DNA of 12,618 nt from Promethearchaeota archaeon. Its GTDB lineage: Archaea > Asgardarchaeota > Lokiarchaeia > Sigynarchaeales > SOKP01. The stretch's first letter is position 1, and every line of letters starts with the position of its first letter. A program made the position numbers and the translations under genes. The notes under the pieces were generated by a model that was not told where the DNA came from, ran no database searches, and saw nothing but the letters and a program-made list of their open reading frames with translations. Below are positions 1 to 7,087 of this stretch, piece by piece. The DNA is taken from contig JAUWBH010000174.1 of NCBI GenBank assembly GCA_030605085.1, positions 1 through 12,618 of the forward strand. The letters are read 5' to 3'.

Positions 1-1
1 T

Positions 2-109
2 CATTTAAATTCGATTGCCTTAAGATTTAATAGATGTCCTCTACGACAAAAACTTGAACCTACTGTAATGGAGTATAATGCACTACTTAAAATAATGTCG
101 GATGTGTAA
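2..109 (+). CDS. possible C-terminal tail of a gene entering from the left
   Basis: This frame is open from the window edge to a TAA at 107-109 and encodes 35 residues ending in KIMSDV. Other parts read LRFNRCPLRQKLEP and MEYNALLK, which look like ordinary protein. I recognise no family. It could be the end of a real gene or a chance open frame in a short stretch. No competing frame is clearly better on either strand. The sequence left of base 1 would decide. Confidence 0.3.
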   Translation, partial: HLNSIALRFNRCPLRQKLEPTVMEYNALLKIMSDV

Positions 110-138
110 TTAAAGAAGACTTAAGAAAATTTTAAAAA

Positions 139-159
139 AAGTTGTTAACTTGTAAACTT
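139..159. promoter_or_regulatory. 21-bp imperfect dyad upstream of the crotonase gene
   Basis: The sequence AAGTT-gtt-AA-c-TT-gta-AACTT is a dyad with matching outer arms (139-143 and 155-159) and a matching inner AA/TT pair around a central C. It lies about 50 bp before the crotonase start, where an archaeal repressor such as a TetR- or FadR-like fatty-acid regulator could bind. In DNA this AT-rich such dyads also occur by chance, so the role is a guess. Confidence 0.22.
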
Positions 160-190
160 AAGAATTCAAAGCAATTATAATTTTAAAAAT

Positions 191-197
191 AGGAGGT
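191..197 (+). promoter_or_regulatory. strong Shine-Dalgarno of the crotonase gene
   Basis: AGGAGGT sits 11 nt before the ATG at 209. It is the strongest ribosome-binding site in the window and fixes the start of the crotonase. It also shows that this organism uses Shine-Dalgarno pairing for at least some genes. Confidence 0.7.
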
Positions 198-208
198 TAA
201 TTATAGAA

Positions 209-1042
209 ATGGAATATAGTCAAATCATTTTTGAAAGCTCAAATCAGATTGCAACTATCACTCTAAACAGACCAGAACATCTTAATGCTTATACATATCA
301 GATGGCAATAGAGTTATGGGATGCGATTATGAAAGTGGAAAATGATCCCAACCTAAGAGTCTTAATTATTACGGGTGCGGGCAGAGGCTTTTGTGCGGGT
401 GCAGATTTATCGGGGGGTGCCAAAACTTTTGATGGATCAAATCGACCTAAAGAATATGTCGAAAATATCATGCGTGAAGGTAGTTTGATTAGGAGATATT
501 TTTTACTGAAAAAACCTGTGATAGTTGCAATAAACGGACCGGTTGTTGGAGTAGGAGTTACAATGATTCTACCGTTCGATATTCGAATAGCTGCTGAGAG
601 CGCACGCATAGGAATCAATTTTAATCGGCGTGGTATTGTGCCTGAAATAGCATGTCCTTGGATTTTACCCCGCATCATTGGAATCAGCAAAGCAGCCGAA
701 TTAATGTATACTGGGAGAATTCTCAATGCCAAGGAAGCTTTGGAATTCGGACTTGTCAGTCGGGTCGTACCTGATGATAAACTAATGGATACGGCCAGAG
801 AAATTGCCGAGGAAATCTTATTGTGTGCTCCAGTATGTGTTTCCCTTACAAAACGAATGCTCTATCAATTCCTCTCCGAAACGGATATTGATAAGGCTGA
901 AAGAATTAACCACCGGTATTATGGATGGACTGGATTGAAACCAGATGCTCGTGAAGGGGTGATGTCTTTCCTTGAAAAAAGAAAACCAGAATGGAAAATG
1001 AAAGTACCAGGAGATTTACCGAAATTCTTCCCTTTAGAATGA
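209..1042 (+). CDS. enoyl-CoA hydratase/isomerase family protein (crotonase fold)
   Basis: This 277-residue protein has the normal crotonase length and layout. The N-terminal strand ends in TLNRPEHLNA (18-27). The first oxyanion-hole segment is GRGFCAGADL (58-67) and the second is NGPVVGVG (109-116). The helix GISKAAELMYTGR and GLVSRVVP follow, and the end KPDAREG...FLEKRKPEW...DLPKFFP is typical of EchA-like members. The first catalytic Glu of classical hydratases (in GGGCEL) is Thr117 here by alignment, and the second is also absent. Instead Glu146 in GIVPE is kept, the position that acts as base in delta3-delta2-enoyl-CoA isomerases. I therefore infer an isomerase-type or other single-acid member acting on acyl-CoA in the cytosol. 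The ATG is supported by AGGAGGT 11 nt upstream. The nearby acyl-CoA synthetase could supply CoA esters. Confidence 0.9.
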   Translation: MEYSQIIFESSNQIATITLNRPEHLNAYTYQMAIELWDAIMKVENDPNLRVLIITGAGRGFCAGADLSGGAKTFDGSNRPKEYVENIMREGSLIRRYFLLKKPVIVAINGPVVGVGVTMILPFDIRIAAESARIGINFNRRGIVPEIACPWILPRIIGISKAAELMYTGRILNAKEALEFGLVSRVVPDDKLMDTAREIAEEILLCAPVCVSLTKRMLYQFLSETDIDKAERINHRYYGWTGLKPDAREGVMSFLEKRKPEWKMKVPGDLPKFFPLE

Positions 1043-1201
1043 AATTACCCGAATAAGTATAAATAATTAAGAATGGCAATAAGTTTTCAACATTAAAATA
1101 TCAAAAAAGCGGTATTACACATTAATAAAATTTGGGAGAAGACTTTAGGGTGAATTTATTTCACAAAAATTAAATGTAATTCTTAAAATAATCAAATCTA
1201 A

Positions 1202-1414
1202 TTTTTTAAAGTTAAATTGCATTATGTTGCCAAAAAATCGGATATTTCAGTTACCCCAACTTTTAAGCTTAAAAAAGTAAAATTAAAAAAAGAGGGCTTC
1301 GACCTTGAGAAAATTGACGATCCATTGTATGTTATGTTGCCGCATGAGTCAGAATACACCCCTTTAACAAAGGATATCTATGAAAATATACAAAACGGGA
1401 AATATAAATTTTAA
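1202..1414 (+). pseudogene. C-terminal remnant of a FATP-like acyl-CoA synthetase
   Basis: The frame is open from 1202 after a TAA, with a TTG at 1217 as the only early start. From about 1250 it encodes TPTFKLKKVKLKKEGF...DPLYVMLPHESEYTPLTK and ends at 1414. This matches the last 55 or so residues of the intact synthetase at 3353-5191 almost position by position, including the TFKLKKVKLKKE block with the adenylation-domain lysines. About 550 upstream residues are missing, and nothing in 1043-1200 resembles them. No Shine-Dalgarno precedes the TTG. It is best read as the stump of a lost paralogue and not as a small gene. The DNA for TFKLKKVKLKK is identical in the two copies. Confidence 0.8.
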
Positions 1415-1425
1415 ATTAATGAAAT

Positions 1426-2193
1426 TTATAGTTCTTCTAATTTATTTAATTCTTTTATGGCTTCTAAAACGCTATTAACATTAGTTAAACCGTTTAAAAA
1501 TTTAATTTCACTCGACACTACCATTTGATAGGCTATACACTTTAAATAATCGGGTGGAATAAGGGAAATAAATCTGTTTTTAAACCACAATCTAAGACTT
1601 GGTAACCTATATCTATCTAAAGCGTCTGCTGTCTTGAGAATATCAGTTAAAGCTTTATATTTCTTGTAAAATGTACTTTCTTTTACTTCTTTGTAGGACA
1701 AATCGTGGAACAACATTGCGAAATAGATCTCGTCAATATCATTTTGAGATAGTTGGATTTCATACTGATTTTCTATTAAAGATGTGTTATTTTTAAACCA
1801 CTTTGCCGCTCTTTTTCCATGATCCAAGTCTCTTAAATCGTTTTTGCGTCTTAGATCGTGTAAAGAAGAGGCAACCAAGGCATTTTTGAAAAGTCGTGGA
1901 GATTTATTCTCGCTAAATGAGGTAAGATGTAAAGAATGAAAAACTGCTCTTAATATATGTCTCATACCGTGAATCGAATCCCTTTTTTTCGAAATTTTGA
2001 ACCAATCTGGGTTAGGTACATATTTTTTTATCTCCGAAAGATAATTATCAATCTTCGATTTGAGATTAAACTTTTGAGAGGCATCAATATTAAAAAGAGG
2101 TCTATTTTCTTTTATCCAATTAATAGTCTCTAAATCCATAAATTGATGTAAGGGAAGTTGTCCTTTCTGAATAAGCTCGATCAAAGAAACCAT
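1426..2193 (-). CDS. HD-domain protein (predicted metal-dependent phosphohydrolase)
   Basis: This 255-residue protein has no signal peptide or membrane segment. It carries an HD-like metal-site series: HGMRH (75-79), SLHD (110-113), DLDHG (122-126) with H125, a second FHD (162-164) and KTADALDRYR (187-196). This order of H...HD...H...HD...D is that of HD/PDEase-type domains, which cleave phosphoester bonds of nucleotides. The substrate cannot be told from the sequence. The N-terminal 60 residues (helical, charged) match nothing I recognise. The ATG at 2193 has GAGGAGT 11 nt upstream (complement of 2205-2211). The gene runs against its neighbours and its stop lies 11 bp from the end of the synthetase remnant. 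Confidence 0.72.
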   Translation of the reverse strand: MVSLIELIQKGQLPLHQFMDLETINWIKENRPLFNIDASQKFNLKSKIDNYLSEIKKYVPNPDWFKISKKRDSIHGMRHILRAVFHSLHLTSFSENKSPRLFKNALVASSLHDLRRKNDLRDLDHGKRAAKWFKNNTSLIENQYEIQLSQNDIDEIYFAMLFHDLSYKEVKESTFYKKYKALTDILKTADALDRYRLPSLRLWFKNRFISLIPPDYLKCIAYQMVVSSEIKFLNGLTNVNSVLEAIKELNKLEEL

Positions 2194-2204
2194 TTTAGCT
2201 ATAG

Positions 2205-2211
2205 ACTCCTC
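2205..2211 (-). promoter_or_regulatory. Shine-Dalgarno of the HD-domain gene
   Basis: On the minus strand this reads GAGGAGT, 11 nt before the ATG at 2193. It selects that start over later in-frame Met codons. Confidence 0.6.
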
Positions 2212-2338
2212 AAGGCAGTTTTGATTTAAACTAATCGACGATAATTTATCAATAAATTGTTTGTTTAAATATTTTGGTCTGTGAAATGAAGGTTCGTTTT
2301 TTACACGAAAGTTAAATTTATAAATGGGAGAATTTTAT

Positions 2339-2360
2339 TACTCTTACCGAAATTTTTGTA
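2339..2360 (+). promoter_or_regulatory. shared upstream block, copy 1 (before the CMD gene)
   Basis: TACTCTTACCGAAATTTTT (2339-2357) is repeated with two differences at 3281-3299, before the acyl-CoA synthetase. Here it lies about 75 bp before the CMD start. It is followed by TATAAA-like and ATATATAA stretches (2359-2390) that could be the TATA box. It may be a BRE/operator element shared by the two genes. Its function is inferred only from repetition and position. Confidence 0.4.
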
Positions 2361-2432
2361 TAAAATTGTATAAATTGCGAAAATATATAATTAAAAAATA
2401 AAGAAAACCAAAATTAAAAGATGAAATAATGA

Positions 2433-3116
2433 ATGAATGATCAAGAAGAGCAAGTAACGAGAGAAATCGAACGCCGTAAACATGTGCGGCTTTCCGAACC
2501 CAGAATCCCCCCTTTGGATGAAGAGGAGTTTGCCAAACAAACGAAAGATTTTATGTTGAATAAATCAGAATGGGATAAATTAGTAAAAACTTACATTGAA
2601 GACGCAAAAGAGCATATGGTGCAGTTCCCTTATCTGCATGTGTTTGCAACAGCCGCAAGATATAGAGAACTACGTATGCGAAAAGGGCTTTCTACTAACC
2701 ATATATTGGGGCATTCATCGCTACCCGATCGGGATAAAGAGATTCTCATTCTTCGTATGGCATGGCTCTGCCATTGTGAATATATGTGGGGTCAGCATGC
2801 ATTGAGCGGAAAGACGAGGGGGCTTCTCTCCAATGATGAAATCAGCCGTATAATGGAAGGACCGGACGCCGAGGGGTGGGATCCTTTTGACGCAATATTG
2901 CTCCGTGCGGTTAACGAGCTCTATACAGACACATTTATTACTAACGAAACTTGGAATGCTCTGGCTGAACGGTATAATACACATCAACTCATGGATTTAG
3001 TCGAAACTGTAGGTTTTTACAGTAATGCAGCTATGTCACTCAATACTTATGGCGTTCAGCTTGAAGAGAAATTTAAAGCGTTAATCAAAGGATTAGGAAT
3101 AGAAATGAATTTCTAA
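2433..3116 (+). CDS. carboxymuconolactone decarboxylase (AhpD-fold) family protein
   Basis: This 227-residue protein has one CMD domain in its middle. LPDRDKEILILRMAWLCHCE (97-116) runs into YMWGQH (117-122), and then comes the helix GLLSNDEISRI. That is the usual E-x-L-ILR...C-EY-WGQH signature, in which a Cys and His sit near each other in an all-helical, oligomeric fold. Here there are two cysteines as C113-H-C115 followed by E116 and H122, unlike the CxxC of AhpD peroxidases. A decarboxylase, peroxidase or isomerase-like role is possible, but none is proven by the motif. The start is ATG 2433; an ATG at 2429 runs into a stop after three codons. No clear Shine-Dalgarno is seen. GC content is higher than in the neighbours. 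Confidence 0.85.
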   Translation: MNDQEEQVTREIERRKHVRLSEPRIPPLDEEEFAKQTKDFMLNKSEWDKLVKTYIEDAKEHMVQFPYLHVFATAARYRELRMRKGLSTNHILGHSSLPDRDKEILILRMAWLCHCEYMWGQHALSGKTRGLLSNDEISRIMEGPDAEGWDPFDAILLRAVNELYTDTFITNETWNALAERYNTHQLMDLVETVGFYSNAAMSLNTYGVQLEEKFKALIKGLGIEMNF

Positions 3117-3280
3117 AATGACTTTTCGGGTATTATATACATTCAATCAAAAACAAACAAATGAACTTTAATTAAATTACTTCTCAATATCTTTTTTTTA
3201 TTTGTTGTAATAGATTTTACTTAACATCTTAATCACTATTTTCTTATAAAAAATAAGATTTATAATTGGAAAAAACGTAC

Positions 3281-3301
3281 TACTTTTAACGAAATTTTTT
3301 A
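3281..3301 (+). promoter_or_regulatory. shared upstream block, copy 2 (before the acyl-CoA synthetase gene)
   Basis: TACTTTTAACGAAATTTTT matches the block at 2339-2357 at 17 of 19 positions and lies about 55 bp before the synthetase start. It is followed by TATTTAAAG (3300-3308), a fair archaeal TATA box. The 236-bp gap 3117-3352 otherwise holds only A/T runs. Confidence 0.4.
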
Positions 3302-3352
3302 TTTAAAGAAACCGAACTGTAAATTTTTTTTTAAAAAATAAGAAAGAAAGAC

Positions 3353-5191
3353 ATGTTTAATATGTTAGAAAAGTCAGAGTCGAAAGAGCCGGATCTTATT
3401 CCTAATAAAGAATTTAGAAGAAGAAACATGAGATTTCTCAGAAAACATGGAAATATCGTGGCAGAATTAGCGAAGACTATTGAGGAAAACAAAATTTCAT
3501 GGGGAGCCCTTGTTGAAATAAATGCAGAAAAATATTCTGATAATATTGCCATCAAATTTGAAGATATGACGCTTACCTATAAAGAGTTTAACGAATGGGT
3601 TAACCGCTATGCCCATTATTTTCTCTCTTTAGGCTTGAAAAAAGGTGATGCTGTAGAGTTGATGATGACCAATCGACCAGAATATTTAATGATTTTAACT
3701 GCTGTCAGTAAAATTGGAGCAATAACTTCCTTAATCAATATTGACCTGCGCGAAATGTCCTTAGCACATTGTTTAAAACTTACTCCTGGAAAGCTTATTA
3801 TAATTGACGAAAATTGTTTTGATACTTTTAGTAAAGTTGAATCAGATCTCGATCTCTCAGAAGATCAAATTCTATATTTTTTGCCTGACCAAGGTTTAAT
3901 ATCCACTCCAAAAGATTTTATAGATCTTTCCCAAGAAGTCAAAAATTTTCCTGTAGACAATCCTTCAACTACGATAAATGTTAATACTTCTGATATTATT
4001 GCTTACATATTTACATCAGGTACAACAGGTTTTCCGAAGGCTACGCTTTTTGCTCATTATACTATGGTAGCTTGTTATCATTTTTTTGGGCGTATGATAG
4101 CAGACTTTACCCCCGATGATACAATGTATGTTTCACTTCCATTGTTTCATTCAAATTCTCTAGGATCTGGCAGTGCATCCGCTTTTGGTGGTGGAGCAGC
4201 TTTAGCTATAGGTCGTAAATTCAGTGTTAGCCGTTTCTGGGATGAGATTCGCAAATATAATGCCACAGCCTTTAATTACATCGGAGAGGTGTGTCGATAT
4301 TTGATGAATCAGCCTCCCAAACCTAATGACTCAGATAATTCCGTAAGAGTGGTTATTGGTGCAGGACTTCGCCCAGAAATATGGAAGGCTTTTAAAGAAC
4401 GATTCAATATCGAGAAAATTGGAGAATACTACTCGGCAACCGAAGCTGTGGGGGTATTTGCCAACATGTTGAATTTTGATTGTACTGTAGGTTATTGTCT
4501 TTTTTCTTATGCCATTGTTAAATACGATCACGAAGAAGAAAGACCCATCAGAAACGAGGAGGGATTTATGGAAAGGGTCAATCTTGGTGAGTCTGGATTA
4601 TTATTATTCGAGATTGCGGGTACGGCTGCATTTAGGGGATATACGGATAAAAAGGCAACTGAAACGAAAATATTTCATAATATTTTTAAGGAAGGGGATA
4701 CATGGTTCAATACAGGAGATTTAATGAGAGATATTGGAAATAACCACGCACAATTTGTTGATCGCCTTGGAGATACATTCCGCTGGAAGGGACACAACAT
4801 ATCTACCACCGAAGTAGAGAAAATAATTAATACTTTTGACCAGGTTTTATTTTCAACTGCCTATGGTGTGCAGATACCTCATACTGACGGACGAGCGGGA
4901 ATGGCCGCAATCGTACCGAGTACATCAATCGAGGAATTTGATTTAAAAGGATTTGCTGCTATTCTAAGACAAAACCTCCCTCCCTATGGTGTTCCAATTG
5001 TTCTCAGGTTTAAATCAAAACTGTCAACCACAGCAACTTTTAAGCTTAAAAAAGTAAAATTAAAAAAGGAGAGCTTCAATTATGAGAATATTGAAGATCC
5101 TATGTTTGTTTTATTGCCAGGTGAGTCAAAATACATACCCTTAACAAAGGAGATCTATCAAAATATACAAAATAAAAAATATGAATTTTAA
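3353..5191 (+). CDS. FATP-like (very-)long-chain acyl-CoA synthetase
   Basis: This 612-residue AMP-forming synthetase activates a carboxylic acid with ATP and CoA. The nucleotide loop is YIFTSGTTGFPKA (218-230), followed by LPLFHSNSLGSG (262-273). YYSATE (359-364), NTGDLM (453-458), DRLGDTFRWKGHNIST (470-485) and the C-terminal lysine block TFKLKKVKLKKE (562-573) complete the fold. The segments FWDEIRKYNATAFNYIGEVCRYL, GLRPEIWKAFKERF and VKYDHEEERPIRNEEG resemble the fatty-acid transport protein/very-long-chain group more than typical bacterial FadD. There is no N-terminal membrane helix, so it should be soluble. Start ATG 3353 lacks a strong Shine-Dalgarno (AGAAAGAAAG precedes it), and ATG 3362 is an alternative. 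A partial paralogue lies at 1202-1414. Confidence 0.9.
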   Translation: MFNMLEKSESKEPDLIPNKEFRRRNMRFLRKHGNIVAELAKTIEENKISWGALVEINAEKYSDNIAIKFEDMTLTYKEFNEWVNRYAHYFLSLGLKKGDAVELMMTNRPEYLMILTAVSKIGAITSLINIDLREMSLAHCLKLTPGKLIIIDENCFDTFSKVESDLDLSEDQILYFLPDQGLISTPKDFIDLSQEVKNFPVDNPSTTINVNTSDIIAYIFTSGTTGFPKATLFAHYTMVACYHFFGRMIADFTPDDTMYVSLPLFHSNSLGSGSASAFGGGAALAIGRKFSVSRFWDEIRKYNATAFNYIGEVCRYLMNQPPKPNDSDNSVRVVIGAGLRPEIWKAFKERFNIEKIGEYYSATEAVGVFANMLNFDCTVGYCLFSYAIVKYDHEEERPIRNEEGFMERVNLGESGLLLFEIAGTAAFRGYTDKKATETKIFHNIFKEGDTWFNTGDLMRDIGNNHAQFVDRLGDTFRWKGHNISTTEVEKIINTFDQVLFSTAYGVQIPHTDGRAGMAAIVPSTSIEEFDLKGFAAILRQNLPPYGVPIVLRFKSKLSTTATFKLKKVKLKKESFNYENIEDPMFVLLPGESKYIPLTKEIYQNIQNKKYEF

Positions 5192-5236
5192 ATTTTAAAT
5201 CAATATATTACTTTGTTTTTATTTATCCCTTAAATC

Positions 5237-5245
5237 TCTTTTTTT
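5237..5245 (+). terminator. T-rich transcription terminator after the synthetase gene
   Basis: CTCTTTTTTT-like tract (seven T at 5239-5245) about 46 bp after the synthetase stop, in the 74-bp gap between two convergent genes. Archaeal RNA polymerase stops at such oligo-T runs without a hairpin. Another run, TTTGTTTTTATTT, precedes it. Confidence 0.4.
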
Positions 5246-5265
5246 AATACAATAGTAATTTAGAT

Positions 5266-6339
5266 TTATTTAATTAAACCAGAAGCATTTTTTATATATT
5301 TCTCGGCGTCCTTAACTATAGAATCAATAATATCTGGTACGCGCTCTACGCTGTTGATAATTCCGATACTCTGTCCTAACAGAACCGATCCCTCATCAAC
5401 ATTTCCTTTGTAAGCCATTTCTCCTTTTTTTAAACCATCTATTATATCTTCAATTGTCATTTTTGATTCTTCAGCTTTTTTCTCTTCCTTACTCTCAATG
5501 AGACCACGCTGTAGAGAATATTTGTTTTTCCAGAGCCTAATTGGTCCTAAAGCGCCGGTTACTAAAATAGTATCTTGTGCTTTCGCAGGAGGGACAACAT
5601 TCTTATATGTATCGTGGAATTCGCTTTCCTTGGATGTAATGAATCGAGATCCCATGGCAATTGCACCAGCACCCATAGCTAAAGCTGCCGCAAGCCCTTG
5701 ACCATTGGCAAAACCACCACATGCGACTATAGGCATATCTGGATGTTTTTGAACAACTTGTTGGAGTAAAACTAAAGTGCTTACTTTTTCGTAGGACTGA
5801 TGTCCTCCTCCTTCGTTTCCAGTAATTACTAACCCATCTACTTTTGAATCAACACATTTATCCGCAAGCCATAATGCAGGAGCAACGTGAAAATGTTTAA
5901 TATTTGAACCGCTTTCCTTTAATTTTTGGTAGGATTTTGATTGTGGTAACATTTTAGAAGTACCAGCACTGGTAACTGCATATACACATTGCTCTTTTAG
6001 TTTCGGATTGCTCATAATAAATTTAGGAATCTCGGCACAAAGCTCAGGTGGACCAGCAGTTTGCGCTTTAGATTGATATACTCCTCGTGTAGTTCTAATG
6101 TTAAACCCAAATGGTTTATCGGTGTGCTCAACTACATATTCCATATTTTCTTTCATTATGTCTAACGCATTTTTCCCGGCTTGATAATCGCTTAATAAAG
6201 CAGTATGACTTAACACACCACAACCGCCTGCTTCAGAAACAGCTACCGTTAATTCGGTCGTGTAAAACGGACCCATTGGCGCGGCTATTATGGGATGCTT
6301 TATCCCTAACATTTTGGTTATTTCGGTTTCTATTACCAT
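5266..6339 (-). CDS. nitronate monooxygenase / 2-nitropropane dioxygenase family FMN protein
   Basis: This 357-residue TIM-barrel flavoprotein has the normal family length. MLGIKHPIIAAPM (10-22) is the first strand. AVSEAGGCGVLSH (33-45) follows, then KPFGFNIRTTRG (75-86). GLVITGNEGGGH (169-180) ends in His180, the position of the catalytic/flavin-site His in nitronate monooxygenases and FabK. IVACGGFANGQG (204-215) and AMGAGAIAMGSRF (221-233) bind the FMN phosphate. The family includes nitronate oxidases and FabK-type enoyl-ACP reductases, and the sequence does not separate them. The fatty-acid-type neighbours make an enoyl-thioester or propionate-nitronate substrate equally possible. ATG 6339 has GGTGA seven bases upstream. 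The gene is convergent with the synthetase and divergent from the membrane protein. Confidence 0.87.
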   Translation of the reverse strand: MVIETEITKMLGIKHPIIAAPMGPFYTTELTVAVSEAGGCGVLSHTALLSDYQAGKNALDIMKENMEYVVEHTDKPFGFNIRTTRGVYQSKAQTAGPPELCAEIPKFIMSNPKLKEQCVYAVTSAGTSKMLPQSKSYQKLKESGSNIKHFHVAPALWLADKCVDSKVDGLVITGNEGGGHQSYEKVSTLVLLQQVVQKHPDMPIVACGGFANGQGLAAALAMGAGAIAMGSRFITSKESEFHDTYKNVVPPAKAQDTILVTGALGPIRLWKNKYSLQRGLIESKEEKKAEESKMTIEDIIDGLKKGEMAYKGNVDEGSVLLGQSIGIINSVERVPDIIDSIVKDAEKYIKNASGLIK

Positions 6340-6345
6340 ATAATA

Positions 6346-6350
6346 TCACC
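6346..6350 (-). promoter_or_regulatory. Shine-Dalgarno of the flavoprotein gene
   Basis: On the minus strand this reads AAGGTGAT around 6345-6352, seven bases before ATG 6339, and supports that start. Confidence 0.5.
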
Positions 6351-6585
6351 TTAGATTTCATATATTAAATTCATAATTTATTGATATCATCTAAATAACG
6401 ATTATAATATATTTTTTTGTTAAAAAATAATTAGATCAGAGAACTTTTAAATTTTATATTTTTTTATGTTATCTTTTATTGAAAATTTTCACCAATTTTC
6501 TGTTAAAAAATTTAACTCTCTAATTCTTAGAAAACATTTAAATAATTTACATTATTATCAAAATTTAAAAAAAATTTAATCATAT

Positions 6586-7041
6586 TTGGTGTTTAAAATT
6601 CCAAAATTAAAAAGAGCGTATATTCCATTAATTTATCTTATAGTTTTTATAATACTTGTTGTTGTAAGTTTCTTACCTGCTTATGAAATTCACTATCCAA
6701 GCCCGTATTCTTCTTTTGGTAGAGTGTTATACTATTATGGTTGGCAGTTTACATTCTTTCCACTGATTTTTTACTTGATCGGAGTTATATTGATATATTA
6801 CAGGAAAACCATTGCTTCTATTATTGTTTCTGCTATTGGTAATGCTATTCTAATTTTGACTATCGTAATCTTCTTAGTTGAAGTGGCTAACATAAGAAAA
6901 GGTACCGGTTATGCAATAAAAAGTGGTTTTTTTATTATTGTATCCCTATTGATTGTTTTGATTATTATAAATATCTTAATGTTTGTATATAAAGCAGATT
7001 TAAGCACTAAACCTCTACCAGTTCAACCAGTAAATAATTAA
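6586..7041 (+). CDS. small membrane protein with four predicted helices
   Basis: This 151-residue protein is very hydrophobic. Predicted membrane segments lie at about 11-31 (AYIPLIYLIVFIILVVVSF), 55-74 (FTFFPLIFYLIGVILIYY), 77-98 (ASIIVSAIGNAILILTIVIF) and 112-133 (SGFFIIVSLLIVLIIINILM). Lys/Arg pairs follow helix 2 (YRK) and precede helix 1 (KLKR). Between helices 1 and 2 is a Tyr-rich loop, EIHYPSPYSSFGRVLYYYG. The first codon can be TTG 6586 or GTG 6589; GTG seems more likely, but no Shine-Dalgarno decides it. I recognise no family. The 246-bp gap upstream (6340-6585) is A/T runs only and must hold the divergent promoters for this gene and the flavoprotein. Confidence 0.65.
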   Translation: MVFKIPKLKRAYIPLIYLIVFIILVVVSFLPAYEIHYPSPYSSFGRVLYYYGWQFTFFPLIFYLIGVILIYYRKTIASIIVSAIGNAILILTIVIFLVEVANIRKGTGYAIKSGFFIIVSLLIVLIIINILMFVYKADLSTKPLPVQPVNN

Positions 7042-7087
7042 GGCAAGAATAATATAAATTTTAAATCCATGGAATTGTTAATATAAT

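Noticed and set aside
1..40. Weak likeness of the first bases (TTTAAATTCGATT...AAGATTT) to the aroD leader block TTAATTCGATTTAAGA
   Set aside because: The match is short, interrupted and purely A/T-rich, so it does not support a third copy of the repeat.
574..596. Possible tRNA-like TTCGA-type sequence
   Set aside because: It lies within the crotonase coding frame and no cloverleaf arms surround it; no tRNA gene was found anywhere in the window.
298..732. 144-codon open frame on the minus strand inside the crotonase gene
   Set aside because: It is fully antisense to a gene with clear crotonase motifs and a strong ribosome-binding site, and its product matches nothing I know.
2293..2309. Inverted repeat TTCGT...ACGAA in the gap before the CMD gene
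   Set aside because: Only five base pairs with a seven-base spacer; such pairs are expected by chance, and no second copy was found.
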